Source of the DNA: Mactra quadrangularis
Lineage: Eukaryota; Mollusca; Bivalvia; Venerida; Mactridae
Assembly: GCA_025267735.1 (NCBI GenBank)
Contig: CM046307.1
Span: 38,679,231-38,743,230, forward strand
Length of the DNA: 64,000 bases
Direction of reading: 5' to 3'
Shown: positions 55,259 through 64,000 of the stretch, piece by piece
Layout of the letters: each line of letters opens with the position of its first letter
Numbering within the stretch: the first letter of the stretch is position 1
The notes under the pieces: model-generated
Database searches by the model: none
What the model was told of the DNA's origin: nothing
Seen by the model: only the letters and a program-made list of their open reading frames with translations
Translations under genes and position numbers: made by a program

Positions 55259-55520
55259 ATACCCCTGCTTCGAAGGAGAGGAGGGTATACTGTTTTACCC
55301 TGGTCTGTGCGTCCGTCAGTCCGTTACAAAATTTCCGTCGCAGTTTTCTCAGCAACTATAGCATGTAGCAGCCTAATACTTTGCATATTGCTTCATCCCA
55401 TAGTCCCATGTAGTGTAAAACGATTTCATGCACCTTGCTCATCTACTTCCTGTTTGTCGCATCTTTTTAGATTTTTGCGGGGGTATCACTAGTGAGCATT
55501 AGCTCACAGATTTACTTGTT
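55259..55520 (+). mobile_element. H1 array unit 8, alpha/beta chimera
   Basis: The 5' half carries alpha markers (GAAGGAGAG, CCTGGTCTG, TATAGCATGTAG); the 3' half and downstream minisatellite carry beta markers (GCATCTTTTTAGATTTTTGC, intact hairpin, then TTATTTTTCTAG). Confidence 0.9.
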
Positions 55521-55792
55521 ATATCAGTTATTTTTCTAGTTATACCAGTTATTCATCTTGTTATATCAGTTATAAATCTAGTTATATCAGTTATTAATCT
55601 AGTTATATCAGTTATAAATCTTGTTATACCAGTTATAAATCTAGTTATGCCAGTTATTCATCTAGTTATATCAGTTATAAATCTTGTTTTATCAGTTATA
55701 AATCTAGTTTTATCAGTTATAAATCTAGTTCTACAGTTATAAATTTAGTTATACCAGTTATAAATCTAGTTATATCAGTTATACATCTAGTT

Positions 55793-56050
55793 AAACCTCC
55801 GCTTCGAAGAAGAGGGGGGTATACTGTTTTACCATTGTTCATGTGTCCGTCCGTTACAAAATGTCCGTCGCAGTTTTCTCAGCAACTATAACCTGCAGCA
55901 GCCTAATACCTTGCATATTGCTTCATCCCCTAGTCCCATGTGGTGTAAAGCGATTTCATGCTCCTTTCTCATCTGCTTCCTGTTTGTCGCATATTTTTAG
56001 ATTTTTGTGGGGGTATCACTAGTGAGCATTAGCTCACAGATTTACTTGTT
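55793..56050 (+). mobile_element. H1 array unit 9, type gamma
   Basis: Gamma start and GTTCATGTGTCC; ACCATTGTTC variant; hairpin intact. Confidence 0.9.
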
Positions 56051-56280
56051 ATGTCAGTTATAAATCTAGTTATACCAGTTATATATCTAGTTATACCAGT
56101 TATAAATCTAGTTATACCAGTTATACATCTAGTTATATCAGTTATACATCTAGTTATATCAGTTATAAATCTAGTTATACCAGTTATACATCTAGTTATA
56201 CAGTTATAAATCTAGTTATACCAGTTATAAATCATGTTATATCAGTTATAAATCTAGTTATATTAGTTATACACCTAGTT

Positions 56281-56534
56281 ATACCCCTGCTTCGAAGGAG
56301 AGGGGGGTATACTGTTTTACCCTGGTCTGTGCGCCCGTCAGTCCGTTACAAAATTTCCGTCGCAGTTTTCTCAGCAACTATAGCATGTAGCAGCCTAATA
56401 CTTTGCATATTGCTTCATCCCATAGTCCCATGTAGTGTAAAGTGATTTCATGCACCTTGCTCATCTACTTCCTGTTTGTCGCATATTTTTAGATTTTTGC
56501 AGGGGTATCACTAATGCTCACAGATTTACGTGTT
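56281..56534 (+). mobile_element. H1 array unit 10, type alpha
   Basis: Hairpin deleted as in units 1 and 4; GTGCGCCCGTCAG variant shared only with unit 21. Confidence 0.9.
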
Positions 56535-56807
56535 ATATCAGTTATAGATCTAGTTATACCAGTTATATATCTAGTTATATCAGTTATAAATCTAGTTATA
56601 CCAGTTATATATCTAGTTATACCAGATATAAATCTAGTAATATCAGTTATACATCTAGTTATAGCAGTTATATATCTAGTTATATCAGTTATTCATCTAG
56701 TTATATCAGTTATACATCTAGTTATATCAGTTATAAATCTAGTTATACCAGTTATAAATCATTTTATATCAGTTATAAATCTAGTTATATTAGTTATACA
56801 TCTAGTT

Positions 56808-57066
56808 ATACCCCTGCTTTGAAGAAGAGGGTATACTGTTTTACTCTTGTCTGTACGTCCGTCAGTCCGTTTCAAAATTTCCGTCGCAAATTTCTCAGCA
56901 ACTATAACATGTAGCAGCCTAATACTTTGCATATTGCTTCATCCCATAGTCCAATGTAGTGTAAAGTGATTTCATGCACCTTGCTCATCTACTTCCTGTT
57001 TGTCGCATCTTTTTAGATTTTTGCGGGGGTATCACTAGTGAGCATTAGCACACAGATTTACTTGTT
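56808..57066 (+). mobile_element. H1 array unit 11, type beta
   Basis: CTGCTTTGAAG and CTGTACGTCC variants, hairpin arm mutated to GCACAC. The same three changes occur in unit 22; unit 15 also shares them. Confidence 0.9.
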
Positions 57067-57296
57067 ATATCAGTTATTTTTCTAGTTATACCAGTTATTC
57101 ATCTTGTTATATCAGTTATAAATCTAGTTATATCAGTTATTAATCTAGTTATATCAGTTATAAATCTTGTTATATCAGTTATAAATCTAGTTATGCCAGT
57201 TATTCATCTAGTTATATCAGTTATAAATCTTGTTTTATCAGTTATAAATCTAGTTCTACAGTTATAAATTTAGTTATACCAGTTATAAATCTAGTT

Positions 57297-57606
57297 ATAC
57301 CCCCGCTTCGAAGAAGAGGGGGGTATACTGTTTTACCCTTGTCCGTGCGTGCGTGCGTGCGTCCGTCCGTCCGTCCATCCGGCCGTCCGTCCGTCCGTCC
57401 GTCCGTCCGTTACAAAATTTCCGTCGCAGTTTTCTCAGCAACTATAACATGCAGCAGCCTAATACTTTGCATATTGCTTCATCCCATAGTCCCATGTGGT
57501 GTAAAGCGATTTCATGCTCCTTGCTCATCTACTTCCTGTTTGTCGCATATTTTTAGATTTTGGCGGGGGTATCACTAGTGAGCATTAGCTCACAGATTTA
57601 CTTGTT
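57297..57606 (+). mobile_element. H1 array unit 12: intact recent insertion, 310 bp
   Basis: Perfect ATACCCCCGC start, a long GTGC/GTCC microsatellite (about 57343-57410), an inner GGCGGGGGTAT, intact hairpin, end TTTACTTGTT. The paralogous sites at 59345/59346 and 63124/63125 lack it. It resembles the dispersed copy at 30093 more than its array neighbours. Confidence 0.95.
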
Positions 57607-57627
57607 ATATCAGTTATACATCTAGTT

Positions 57628-57885
57628 AAACCTCCTCTTCGAAGAAGAGTGGGGTATACTGTTTTACCCTTGTTCATGTGTCCGTCCGTTACAAAATGTC
57701 CGTCGCAGTTTTCTCAGCAACTATAACCTGCAGCAGCCTAATACTTTGCATATTGCTTCATCCCCTAGTCCCATGTGGTGTAAAGCGATTTCATGCTCCT
57801 TTCTCATCTGCTTCCTCTTTGTCGCATATTTTTAGATTTTTGTGGGGGTATCACTAGTGAGCATTAGCTCACAGATTTACTTGTT
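57628..57885 (+). mobile_element. H1 array unit 13, type gamma
   Basis: CCTCCTCTTCG start and AGAGTGGGGTATAC; CTTCCTCTTTGTCGC variant shared with units 16 and 23. Hairpin intact. Confidence 0.9.
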
Positions 57886-58115
57886 ATGTCAGTTATAAAT
57901 CTAGTTATACCAGTTATATATCTAGTTATACCAGTTATAAATCTAGTTATACCAGTTATACATCTAGTTATATCAGTTATACATCTAGTTATATCAGTTA
58001 TAAATCTAGTTATACCAGTTATACATCTAGTTATACAGTTATAAGTCTTGTTATACCAGTTATAAATCATGTTATATCAGTTATAAATCTAGTAATATTA
58101 GTTATACATCTAGTT

Positions 58116-58374
58116 ATACCCCTGCTTCGAAGAAGAGGGTATACTGTTTTACTCTTGTCTGTGCGTCCGTCAGTCCGTTTCAAAATTTCCGTCGCAAATT
58201 TCTCAGCAACTATAACATGTAGCAGCCTAATACTTTGCATATTGCTTCATCCCATAGTCCAATGTAGTGTAAAGTGATTTCATGCACCTTGCTCATCTAC
58301 TTCCTGTTTGTCGCATCTTTTTAGATTTTTGCGGGGGTATCACTAGTGAGCATTAGCTCACAGATTTACTTGTT
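58116..58374 (+). mobile_element. H1 array unit 14, type beta
   Basis: Beta markers; preceded by CTAGTAATATTAG minisatellite text also found before units 17 and 24. Confidence 0.9.
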
Positions 58375-58856
58375 ATATCAGTTATTTTTCTAGTTATACC
58401 AGTTATTCATCTTGTTATATCAGTTATAAATCTAGTTATATCAGTTATTAATCTAGTTATATCAGTTATAAATCTAGTTATACCAGTTATAAATCTTGTT
58501 ATATCAGTTATAAATCTAATTCTACAGTTATAAATCTAGTTATATCAGTTATAAATCTAGTTATATCAGTTATAAATCTAGTTATACCAGTTATATATCT
58601 AGTTATACCAGATATAAATCTAGTTATATCAGTTATAAATCTAGTTATACCAGTTATATATCTAGTTATACCAGATATAAATCTAGTAATATCAGTTATA
58701 CATCTAGTTATAGCAGTTATATATCTAGTTATATCAGTTATTCATCTAGTTATATCAGTTATACATCTAGTTATATCAGTTATAAATCTAGTTATACCAG
58801 TTATAAATCATTTTATATCAGTTATAAATCTAGTTATATTAGTTATACATCTAGTT

Positions 58857-59115
58857 ATACCCCTGCTTTGAAGAAAAGGGTATACTGTTTTACTCTTGTC
58901 TGTACGTCCGTCAGTCCGTTTCAAAATTTCCGTCGCAAATTTCTCAGCAACTATAACATGTAGCAGCCTAATACTTTGCATATTGCTTCATCCCATAGTC
59001 CAATGTAGTGTAAAGTGATTTCATGCACCTTGCTCATCTACTTCCTGTTTGTCGCATCTTTTTAGATTTTTGCGGGGGTATCACTAGTGAGCATTAGCAC
59101 ACAGATTTACTTGTT
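58857..59115 (+). mobile_element. H1 array unit 15, type beta
   Basis: Shares CTGCTTTGAAG and the GCACAC hairpin mutation with units 11 and 22; AGAAAAGGGTATAC variant. Confidence 0.9.
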
Positions 59116-59366
59116 ATATCAGTTATTTTTCTAGTTATACCAGTTATTCATCTTGTTATATCAGTTATAAATCTAGTTATATCAGTTATTAATCTAGTTA
59201 TATCAGTTATAAATCTTGTTATATCAGTTATAAATCTAGTTATGCCAGTTATTCATCTAGTTATATCAGTTATAAATCTTGTTTTATCAGTTATAAATCT
59301 AGTTCTACAGTTATAAATTTAGTTATACCAGTTATAAATCTAGTTATATCAGTTATACATCTAGTT

Positions 59367-59624
59367 AAACCTCCTCTTCGAAGAAGAGGGGGGTATACTG
59401 TTTTACCCTTGTTCATGTGTCCGTCCGTTACAAAATGTCCGTCGCAGTTTTCTCAGCAACTATAACCTGCAGCAGCCTAATACTTTGCATATTGCTTCAT
59501 CCCCTAGTCCCATGTGGTGTAAAGCGATTTCATGCTCCTTTCTCATCTGCTTCCTCTTTGTCGCATATTTTTAGATTTTTGTGGGGGTATCACTAGTGAG
59601 CATTAGCTCACAGATTTACTTGTT
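59367..59624 (+). mobile_element. H1 array unit 16, type gamma
   Basis: CCTCCTCTTCG start as unit 13; the minisatellite before it is the empty version of the unit 12 insertion site. Confidence 0.9.
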
Positions 59625-59854
59625 ATGTCAGTTATAAATCTAGTTATACCAGTTATATATCTAGTTATACCAGTTATAAATCTAGTTATACCAGTTATAC
59701 ATCTAGTTATATCAGTTATACATCTAGTTATATCAGTTATAAATCTAGTTATACCAGTTATACATCTAGTTATACAGTTATAAGTCTTGTTATACCAGTT
59801 ATAAATCATGTTATATCAGTTATAAATCTAGTAATATTAGTTATACATCTAGTT

Positions 59855-60113
59855 ATACCCCTGCTTCGAAGATGAGGGTATACTGTTTTACTCTTGTCTG
59901 TGCGTCCGTCAGTCCGTTTCAAAATTTCCGTCGCAAATTTCTCAGCAACTATAACATGTAGCAGCCTAATACTTTGCATATTGCTTCATCCCATAGTCCA
60001 ATGTAGTGTAAAGTGATTTCATGCACCTTGCTCATCTACTTCCTGTTTGTCGCATCTTTTTAGATTTTTGCGGGGGTATCACTAGTGAGCATTAGCTCAC
60101 AGATTTACTTGTT
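59855..60113 (+). mobile_element. H1 array unit 17, type beta
   Basis: GAAGATGAGGGTATAC variant; hairpin intact. Lies 1,739 bp after unit 14, within a duplicated block. Confidence 0.9.
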
Positions 60114-60595
60114 ATATCAGTTATTTTTCTAGTTATACCAGTTATTCATCTTGTTATATCAGTTATAAATCTAGTTATATCAGTTATTAATCTAGTTATA
60201 TCAGTTATAAATGTAGTTATACCAGTTATAAATCTTGTTATATCAGTTATAAATCTAATTCTACAGTTATAAATCTAGTTATATCAGTTATAAATCTAGT
60301 TATATCAGTTATAAATCTAGTTATACCAGTTATATATCTAGTTATACCAGATATAAATCTAGTTATATTAGTTATACATCTAGTTATAGCAGTTATATAT
60401 CTAGTTATATCAGTTATACATCTAGTTATATCAGTTATAAATCTAGTTATACCAGTTATAAATCATTTTATATCAGTTATAAATCTAGTTAAATCAGTTA
60501 TACATCTAGTTATATCAGTTATAAATCTAGTTATACCAGTTATAAATCATTTTATATCAGTTATAAATCTAGTTATATTAGTTATACATCTAGTT

Positions 60596-60854
60596 ATACC
60601 CCTGCTTCAAAGAAGAGGGTATACTGTTTTACTCTTGTCTGTGCGTCCTTCAGTCCGTTTCAAAATTTCCGTCGCAAATTTCTCAGCAACTATAACATGT
60701 AGCAGCCTAATACTTTGCATATTGCTTCATCCCATAGTCCAATGTAGTGTAAAGTTATTTCATGCACCTTGCTCATCTACTTCCTGTTTGTCACATCTTT
60801 TTAGATTTTTGCGGGGGTATCACTAGTGAGCATTAGCTCACAGATTTACTTGTT
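60596..60854 (+). mobile_element. H1 array unit 18, type beta
   Basis: CTTCAAAGAAGAGGG and CGTCCTTCAG variants; hairpin intact. Confidence 0.9.
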
Positions 60855-61086
60855 ATATCAGTTATTTTTCTAGTTATACCAGTTATTCATCTTGTTATAT
60901 CAGTTATACATCTAGTTATATCAGTTATAAATCTAGTTATACCAGTTATATATATCTAGTTATACCAGTTATAAATCTAGTTATACCAGTTATACATCTA
61001 GTTATACAGTTATAAATCTAGTTATACCAGTTATAAATCATGTTATATCAGTTATAAATCTAGTTATATTAGTTATACACCTAGTT

Positions 61087-61348
61087 ATACCCCTGCTTCG
61101 AAGGAGAGGGGGGTATACAGTTTTACCCTGGTCTGCGCGTCCGTCAGTCCGTTACAAAATTTCCGTCGCAGTTTTCTCAGCAACTATAGCATGTAGCAGC
61201 CTAATACTTTGCATATTGCTTCATCCCATAGTCCCATGTAGTGTAAAACGATTTCATGCACCTTGCTCATCTACTTCCTGTTTGTCGCATCTTTTTAGAT
61301 TTTTGCGGGGGTATCACTAGTGAGCATTAGCTCACAGATTTACTTGTT
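61087..61348 (+). mobile_element. H1 array unit 19, alpha/beta chimera
   Basis: Same alpha-to-beta switch as unit 8 (alpha 5' half, beta 3' half, intact hairpin), 5,828 bp further on; TATACAGTTTTACC variant. Confidence 0.9.
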
Positions 61349-61620
61349 ATATCAGTTATTTTTCTAGTTATACCAGTTATTCATCTTGTTATATCAGTTA
61401 TAAATCTAGTTATATCAGTTATTAATCTAGTTATATCAGTTATAAATCTTGTTATACCAGTTATAAATCTATTTATGCCAGTTATTCATCTAGTTATATC
61501 AGTTATAAATCTTGTTTTATCAGTTATAAATCTAGTTTTATCAGTTATAAATCTAGTTCTACAGTTATAAATTTAGTTATACCAGTTATAAATCTAGTTA
61601 TATCAGTTATACATCTAGTT

Positions 61621-61878
61621 AAACCTCCGCTTCGAAGAAGAGGGGGGTATACTGTTTTACCCTTGTTCATGTGTCCGTCCGTTACAAAATGTCCGTCGCA
61701 GTTTTCTCAGCAACTATAACCTGCAGCAGCCTAATACCTTGCATATTGCTTCATCCCCTAGTCCCATGTGGTGTAAAGCGATTTCATGCTCCTTTCTCAT
61801 CTGCTTCCTGTTTGTCGCATATTTTTAGATTTTTGTGGGGGTATCACTAGTGAGCATTAGCTCACAGATTTACTTGTT
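61621..61878 (+). mobile_element. H1 array unit 20, type gamma
   Basis: Gamma markers, counterpart of unit 9 in the 5.8-kb duplication; hairpin intact. Confidence 0.9.
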
Positions 61879-62108
61879 ATGTCAGTTATAAATCTAGTTA
61901 TACCAGTTATATATCTAGTTATACCATTTATAAATCTAGTTATACCAGTTATACATCTAGTTATATCAGTTATACATCTAGTTATATCAGTTATAAATCT
62001 AGTTATACCAGTTATACATCTAGTTATACAGTTATAAATCTAGTTATACCAGTTATAAATCATGTTATATCAGTTATAAATCTAGTTATATTAGTTATAC
62101 ACCTAGTT

Positions 62109-62362
62109 ATACCCCTGCTTCGAAGGAGAGGGGGGTATACTGTTTTACCCTGGTCTGTGCGCCCGTCAGTCCGTTACAAAATTTCCGTCGCAGTTTTCTC
62201 AGCAACTATAGCATGTAGCAGCCTAATACTTTGCATATTGCTTCATCCCATAGTCCCATGTAGTGTAAAGTGATTTCATGCACCTTGCTCATCTACTTCC
62301 TGTTTGTCGCATATTTTTAGATTTTTGCAGGGGTATCACTAATGCTCACAGATTTACGTGTT
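62109..62362 (+). mobile_element. H1 array unit 21, type alpha
   Basis: Hairpin deleted; counterpart of unit 10, sharing GTGCGCCCGTCAG. Confidence 0.9.
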
Positions 62363-62635
62363 ATATCAGTTATAGATCTAGTTATACCAGTTATATATCT
62401 AGTTATATCAGTTATAAATCTAGTTATACCAGTTATATATCTAGTTATACCAGATATAAATCTAGTAATATCAGTTATACATCTAGTTATAGCAGTTATA
62501 TATCTAGTTATATCAGTTATTCATCTAGTTATATCAGTTATACATCTAGTTATATCAGTTATAAATCTAGTTATACCAGTTATAAATCATTTTATATCAG
62601 TTATAAATCTAGTTATATTAGTTATACATCTAGTT

Positions 62636-62894
62636 ATACCCCTGCTTTGAAGAAGAGGGTATACTGTTTTACTCTTGTCTGTACGTCCGTCAGTCCGTTT
62701 CAAAATTTCCGTCGCAAATTTCTCAGCAACTATAACATGTAGCAGCCTAATACTTTGCATATTGCTTCATCCCATAGTCCAATGTAGTGTAAAGTGATTT
62801 CATGCACCTTGCTCATCTACTTCCTGTTTGTCGCATCTTTTTAGATTTTTGCGGGGGTATCACTAGTGAGCATTAGCACACAGATTTACTTGTT
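62636..62894 (+). mobile_element. H1 array unit 22, type beta
   Basis: Counterpart of unit 11; hairpin arm GCACAC. The translation across units 21-22 is identical to that across units 10-11, showing a recent duplication. Confidence 0.9.
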
Positions 62895-63145
62895 ATATCA
62901 GTTATTTTTCTAGTTATACCAGTTATTCATCTTGTTATATCAGTTATAAATCTAGTTATATCAGTTATTAATCTAGTTATATCAGTTATAAATCTTGTTA
63001 TATCAGTTATAAATCTAGTTATGCCAGTTATTCATCTAGTTATATCAGTTATAAATCTTGTTTTATCAGTTATAAATCTAGTTCTACAGTTATAAATTTA
63101 GTTATACCAGTTATAAATCTAGTTATATCAGTTATACATCTAGTT

Positions 63146-63403
63146 AAACCTCCGCTTCGAAGAAGAGGGGGGTATACTGTTTTACCCTTGTTCATGTGTC
63201 CGTCCGTTACAAAATGTCCGTCGCAGTTTTCTCAGCAACTATAACCTGCAGCAGCCTAATACTTTGCATATTGCTTCATCCCCTAGTCCCATGTGGTGTA
63301 AAGCGATTTCATGCTCCTTTCTCATCTGCTTCCTCTTTGTCGCATATTTTTAGATTTTTGTGGGGGTATCACTAGTGAGCATTAGCTCACAGATTTACTT
63401 GTT
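63146..63403 (+). mobile_element. H1 array unit 23, type gamma
   Basis: Counterpart of unit 13 but with CCTCCGCTTCG; the preceding minisatellite is an empty site for unit 12. Confidence 0.9.
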
Positions 63404-63633
63404 ATGTCAGTTATAAATCTAGTTATACCAGTTATATATCTAGTTATACCAGTTATAAATCTAGTTATACCAGTTATACATCTAGTTATATCAGTTATAC
63501 ATCTAGTTATATCAGTTATAAATCTAGTTATACCAGTTATACATCTAGTTATACAGTTATAAGTCTTGTTATACCAGTTATAAATCATGTTATATCAGTT
63601 ATAAATCTAGTAATATTAGTTATACATCTAGTT

Positions 63634-63892
63634 ATACCCCTGCTTCGAAGAAGAGGGTATACTGTTTTACTCTTGTCTGTGCGTCCGTCAGTCCGTTTCA
63701 AAATTTCCGTCGCAAATTTCTCAGCAACTATAACATGTAGCAGCCTAATACTTTGCATATTGCTTCATCCCATAGTCCAATGTAGTGTAAAGTGATTTCA
63801 TGCACCTTGCTCATCTACTTCCTGTTTGTCGCATCTTTTTAGATTTTTGCGGGGGTATCACTAGTGAGCATTAGCTCACAGATTTACTTGTT
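63634..63892 (+). mobile_element. H1 array unit 24, type beta
   Basis: Counterpart of unit 14; hairpin intact. The array continues past 64000. Confidence 0.9.
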
Positions 63893-64000
63893 ATATCAGT
63901 TATTTTTCTAGTTATACCAGTTATTCATCTTGTTATATCAGTTATAAATCTAGTTATATCAGTTATTAATCTAGTTATATCAGTTATAAATCTAGTTATA

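Larger units (their letters stand above)
51002..64000 (+). repeat. Compound array: 21-bp minisatellite with H1 elements, runs off the window
   Basis: Twenty-four H1 units of four sequence types alternate with 150-650 bp minisatellite blocks. Types alpha (CCTGCTTCGAAGGAGAGG, CCTGGTCTG), beta (GAAGAAGAGGGTATAC, ACTCTTGTCTG) and gamma (AAACCTCCGCTTCG, TTGTTCATGTGTCC) recur in a preferred order alpha-beta-gamma, each with its own flanking minisatellite text, so they were amplified together by tandem duplication. Two fresh insertions (54053, 57297) break the pattern. Because 21 is a multiple of three, long frames run through several phases on both strands; they are not genes. Confidence 0.95.
60900..64000 (+). 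repeat. Segmental tandem duplication of ~55,075-58,480
   Basis: Units 19-24 repeat units 8-11, 13 and 14 in order, offset by 5,828 bp up to unit 12 and about 5,518 bp afterwards, because the 310-bp unit 12 is absent here. The uncommon TTATATATATCTAG minisatellite variant occurs near the start of both blocks (about 55,120 and 60,950). The right end of the duplication lies outside the window. Confidence 0.85.

Noticed and set aside
52130..62742. Long open frames (up to 193 codons) with SYKSSYIS or VISVINLV repeats
   Set aside because: They are translations of the 21-bp minisatellite. The unit is seven codons, so two or more phases stay open at once and on both strands; frames also run into H1 elements.
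51002..64000. CRISPR-like regular repeats
   Set aside because: Repeats are head-to-tail without unique spacers, and the genome is eukaryotic; the longer interruptions are H1 elements.

Overview
The window is animal nuclear DNA that is AT-rich, with no convincing protein-coding gene, no rRNA and no functional tRNA gene. Almost all recognisable structure is transposable-element sequence or tandem repeat. Several features suggest a bivalve mollusc: many short elements with asymmetric inverted ends and GTCC/GTCT microsatellites, tandem cores of about 145-185 bp inside mobile elements, and tRNA-headed SINEs with short A-rich tails. The species cannot be named from this window.

Layout. Positions 1-31 kb are low-copy AT-rich DNA, probably intergenic or intronic, carrying scattered insertions. 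These are H3 (3.2-4.2 kb), a fold-back DNA element with 8-bp target duplications (6.3-7.5 kb), H5 with 155-bp repeats (7.7-8.85 kb), TIR elements at 9.3 and 11.4-12.2 kb, a 10-bp-TSD MITE (13.2 kb), a piggyBac-like TTAA element with 215-bp tandem repeats (13.9-15.6 kb), hAT-like MITEs (16.3, 21.8, 28.3 kb), SINEs of three families, and three dispersed H1 copies (15.7, 26.6, 30.1 kb). From 31 to 49 kb there are two large H2 elements (34.1-36.85 and 42.3-46.97 kb). The second is broken by a 2.5-kb TIR transposon and followed by a SINE that was itself split by an H3 insertion. From 51.0 kb to the window end there is a compound array: a 21-bp minisatellite into which H1 elements inserted and were then amplified as higher-order repeats (24 H1 units, one only 47 bp long).

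Main conclusion. Families H1-H4 differ in sequence but share one architecture. Each has a 5' inverted repeat at the very end with a 5' palindrome, a GTCC-type or CG-rich tract, often a tandem core, and the matching inverted repeat placed inside the 3' end. H1, H3 and H4 then have a 3' hairpin, and H1-H3 end in CTTGTT (decayed in H4). Insertion is between two Ts without target duplication. This fits non-autonomous Helentron elements (DINE-1/HINE-like, comparable with bivalve 'pearl' elements). The insertion mode is shown directly by paralogous filled and empty sites in the 51-64 kb array. No Rep/helicase gene is present, so mobilisation would depend on a partner elsewhere. A 47-bp insertion consisting only of the H1 5' palindrome plus a CTTGTT end is the most unusual object in the window.

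Limits. H1-H6 and S1-S3 are labels made for this window. Family assignments rest on ends, target duplications and architecture read by eye; no alignments or searches were run.
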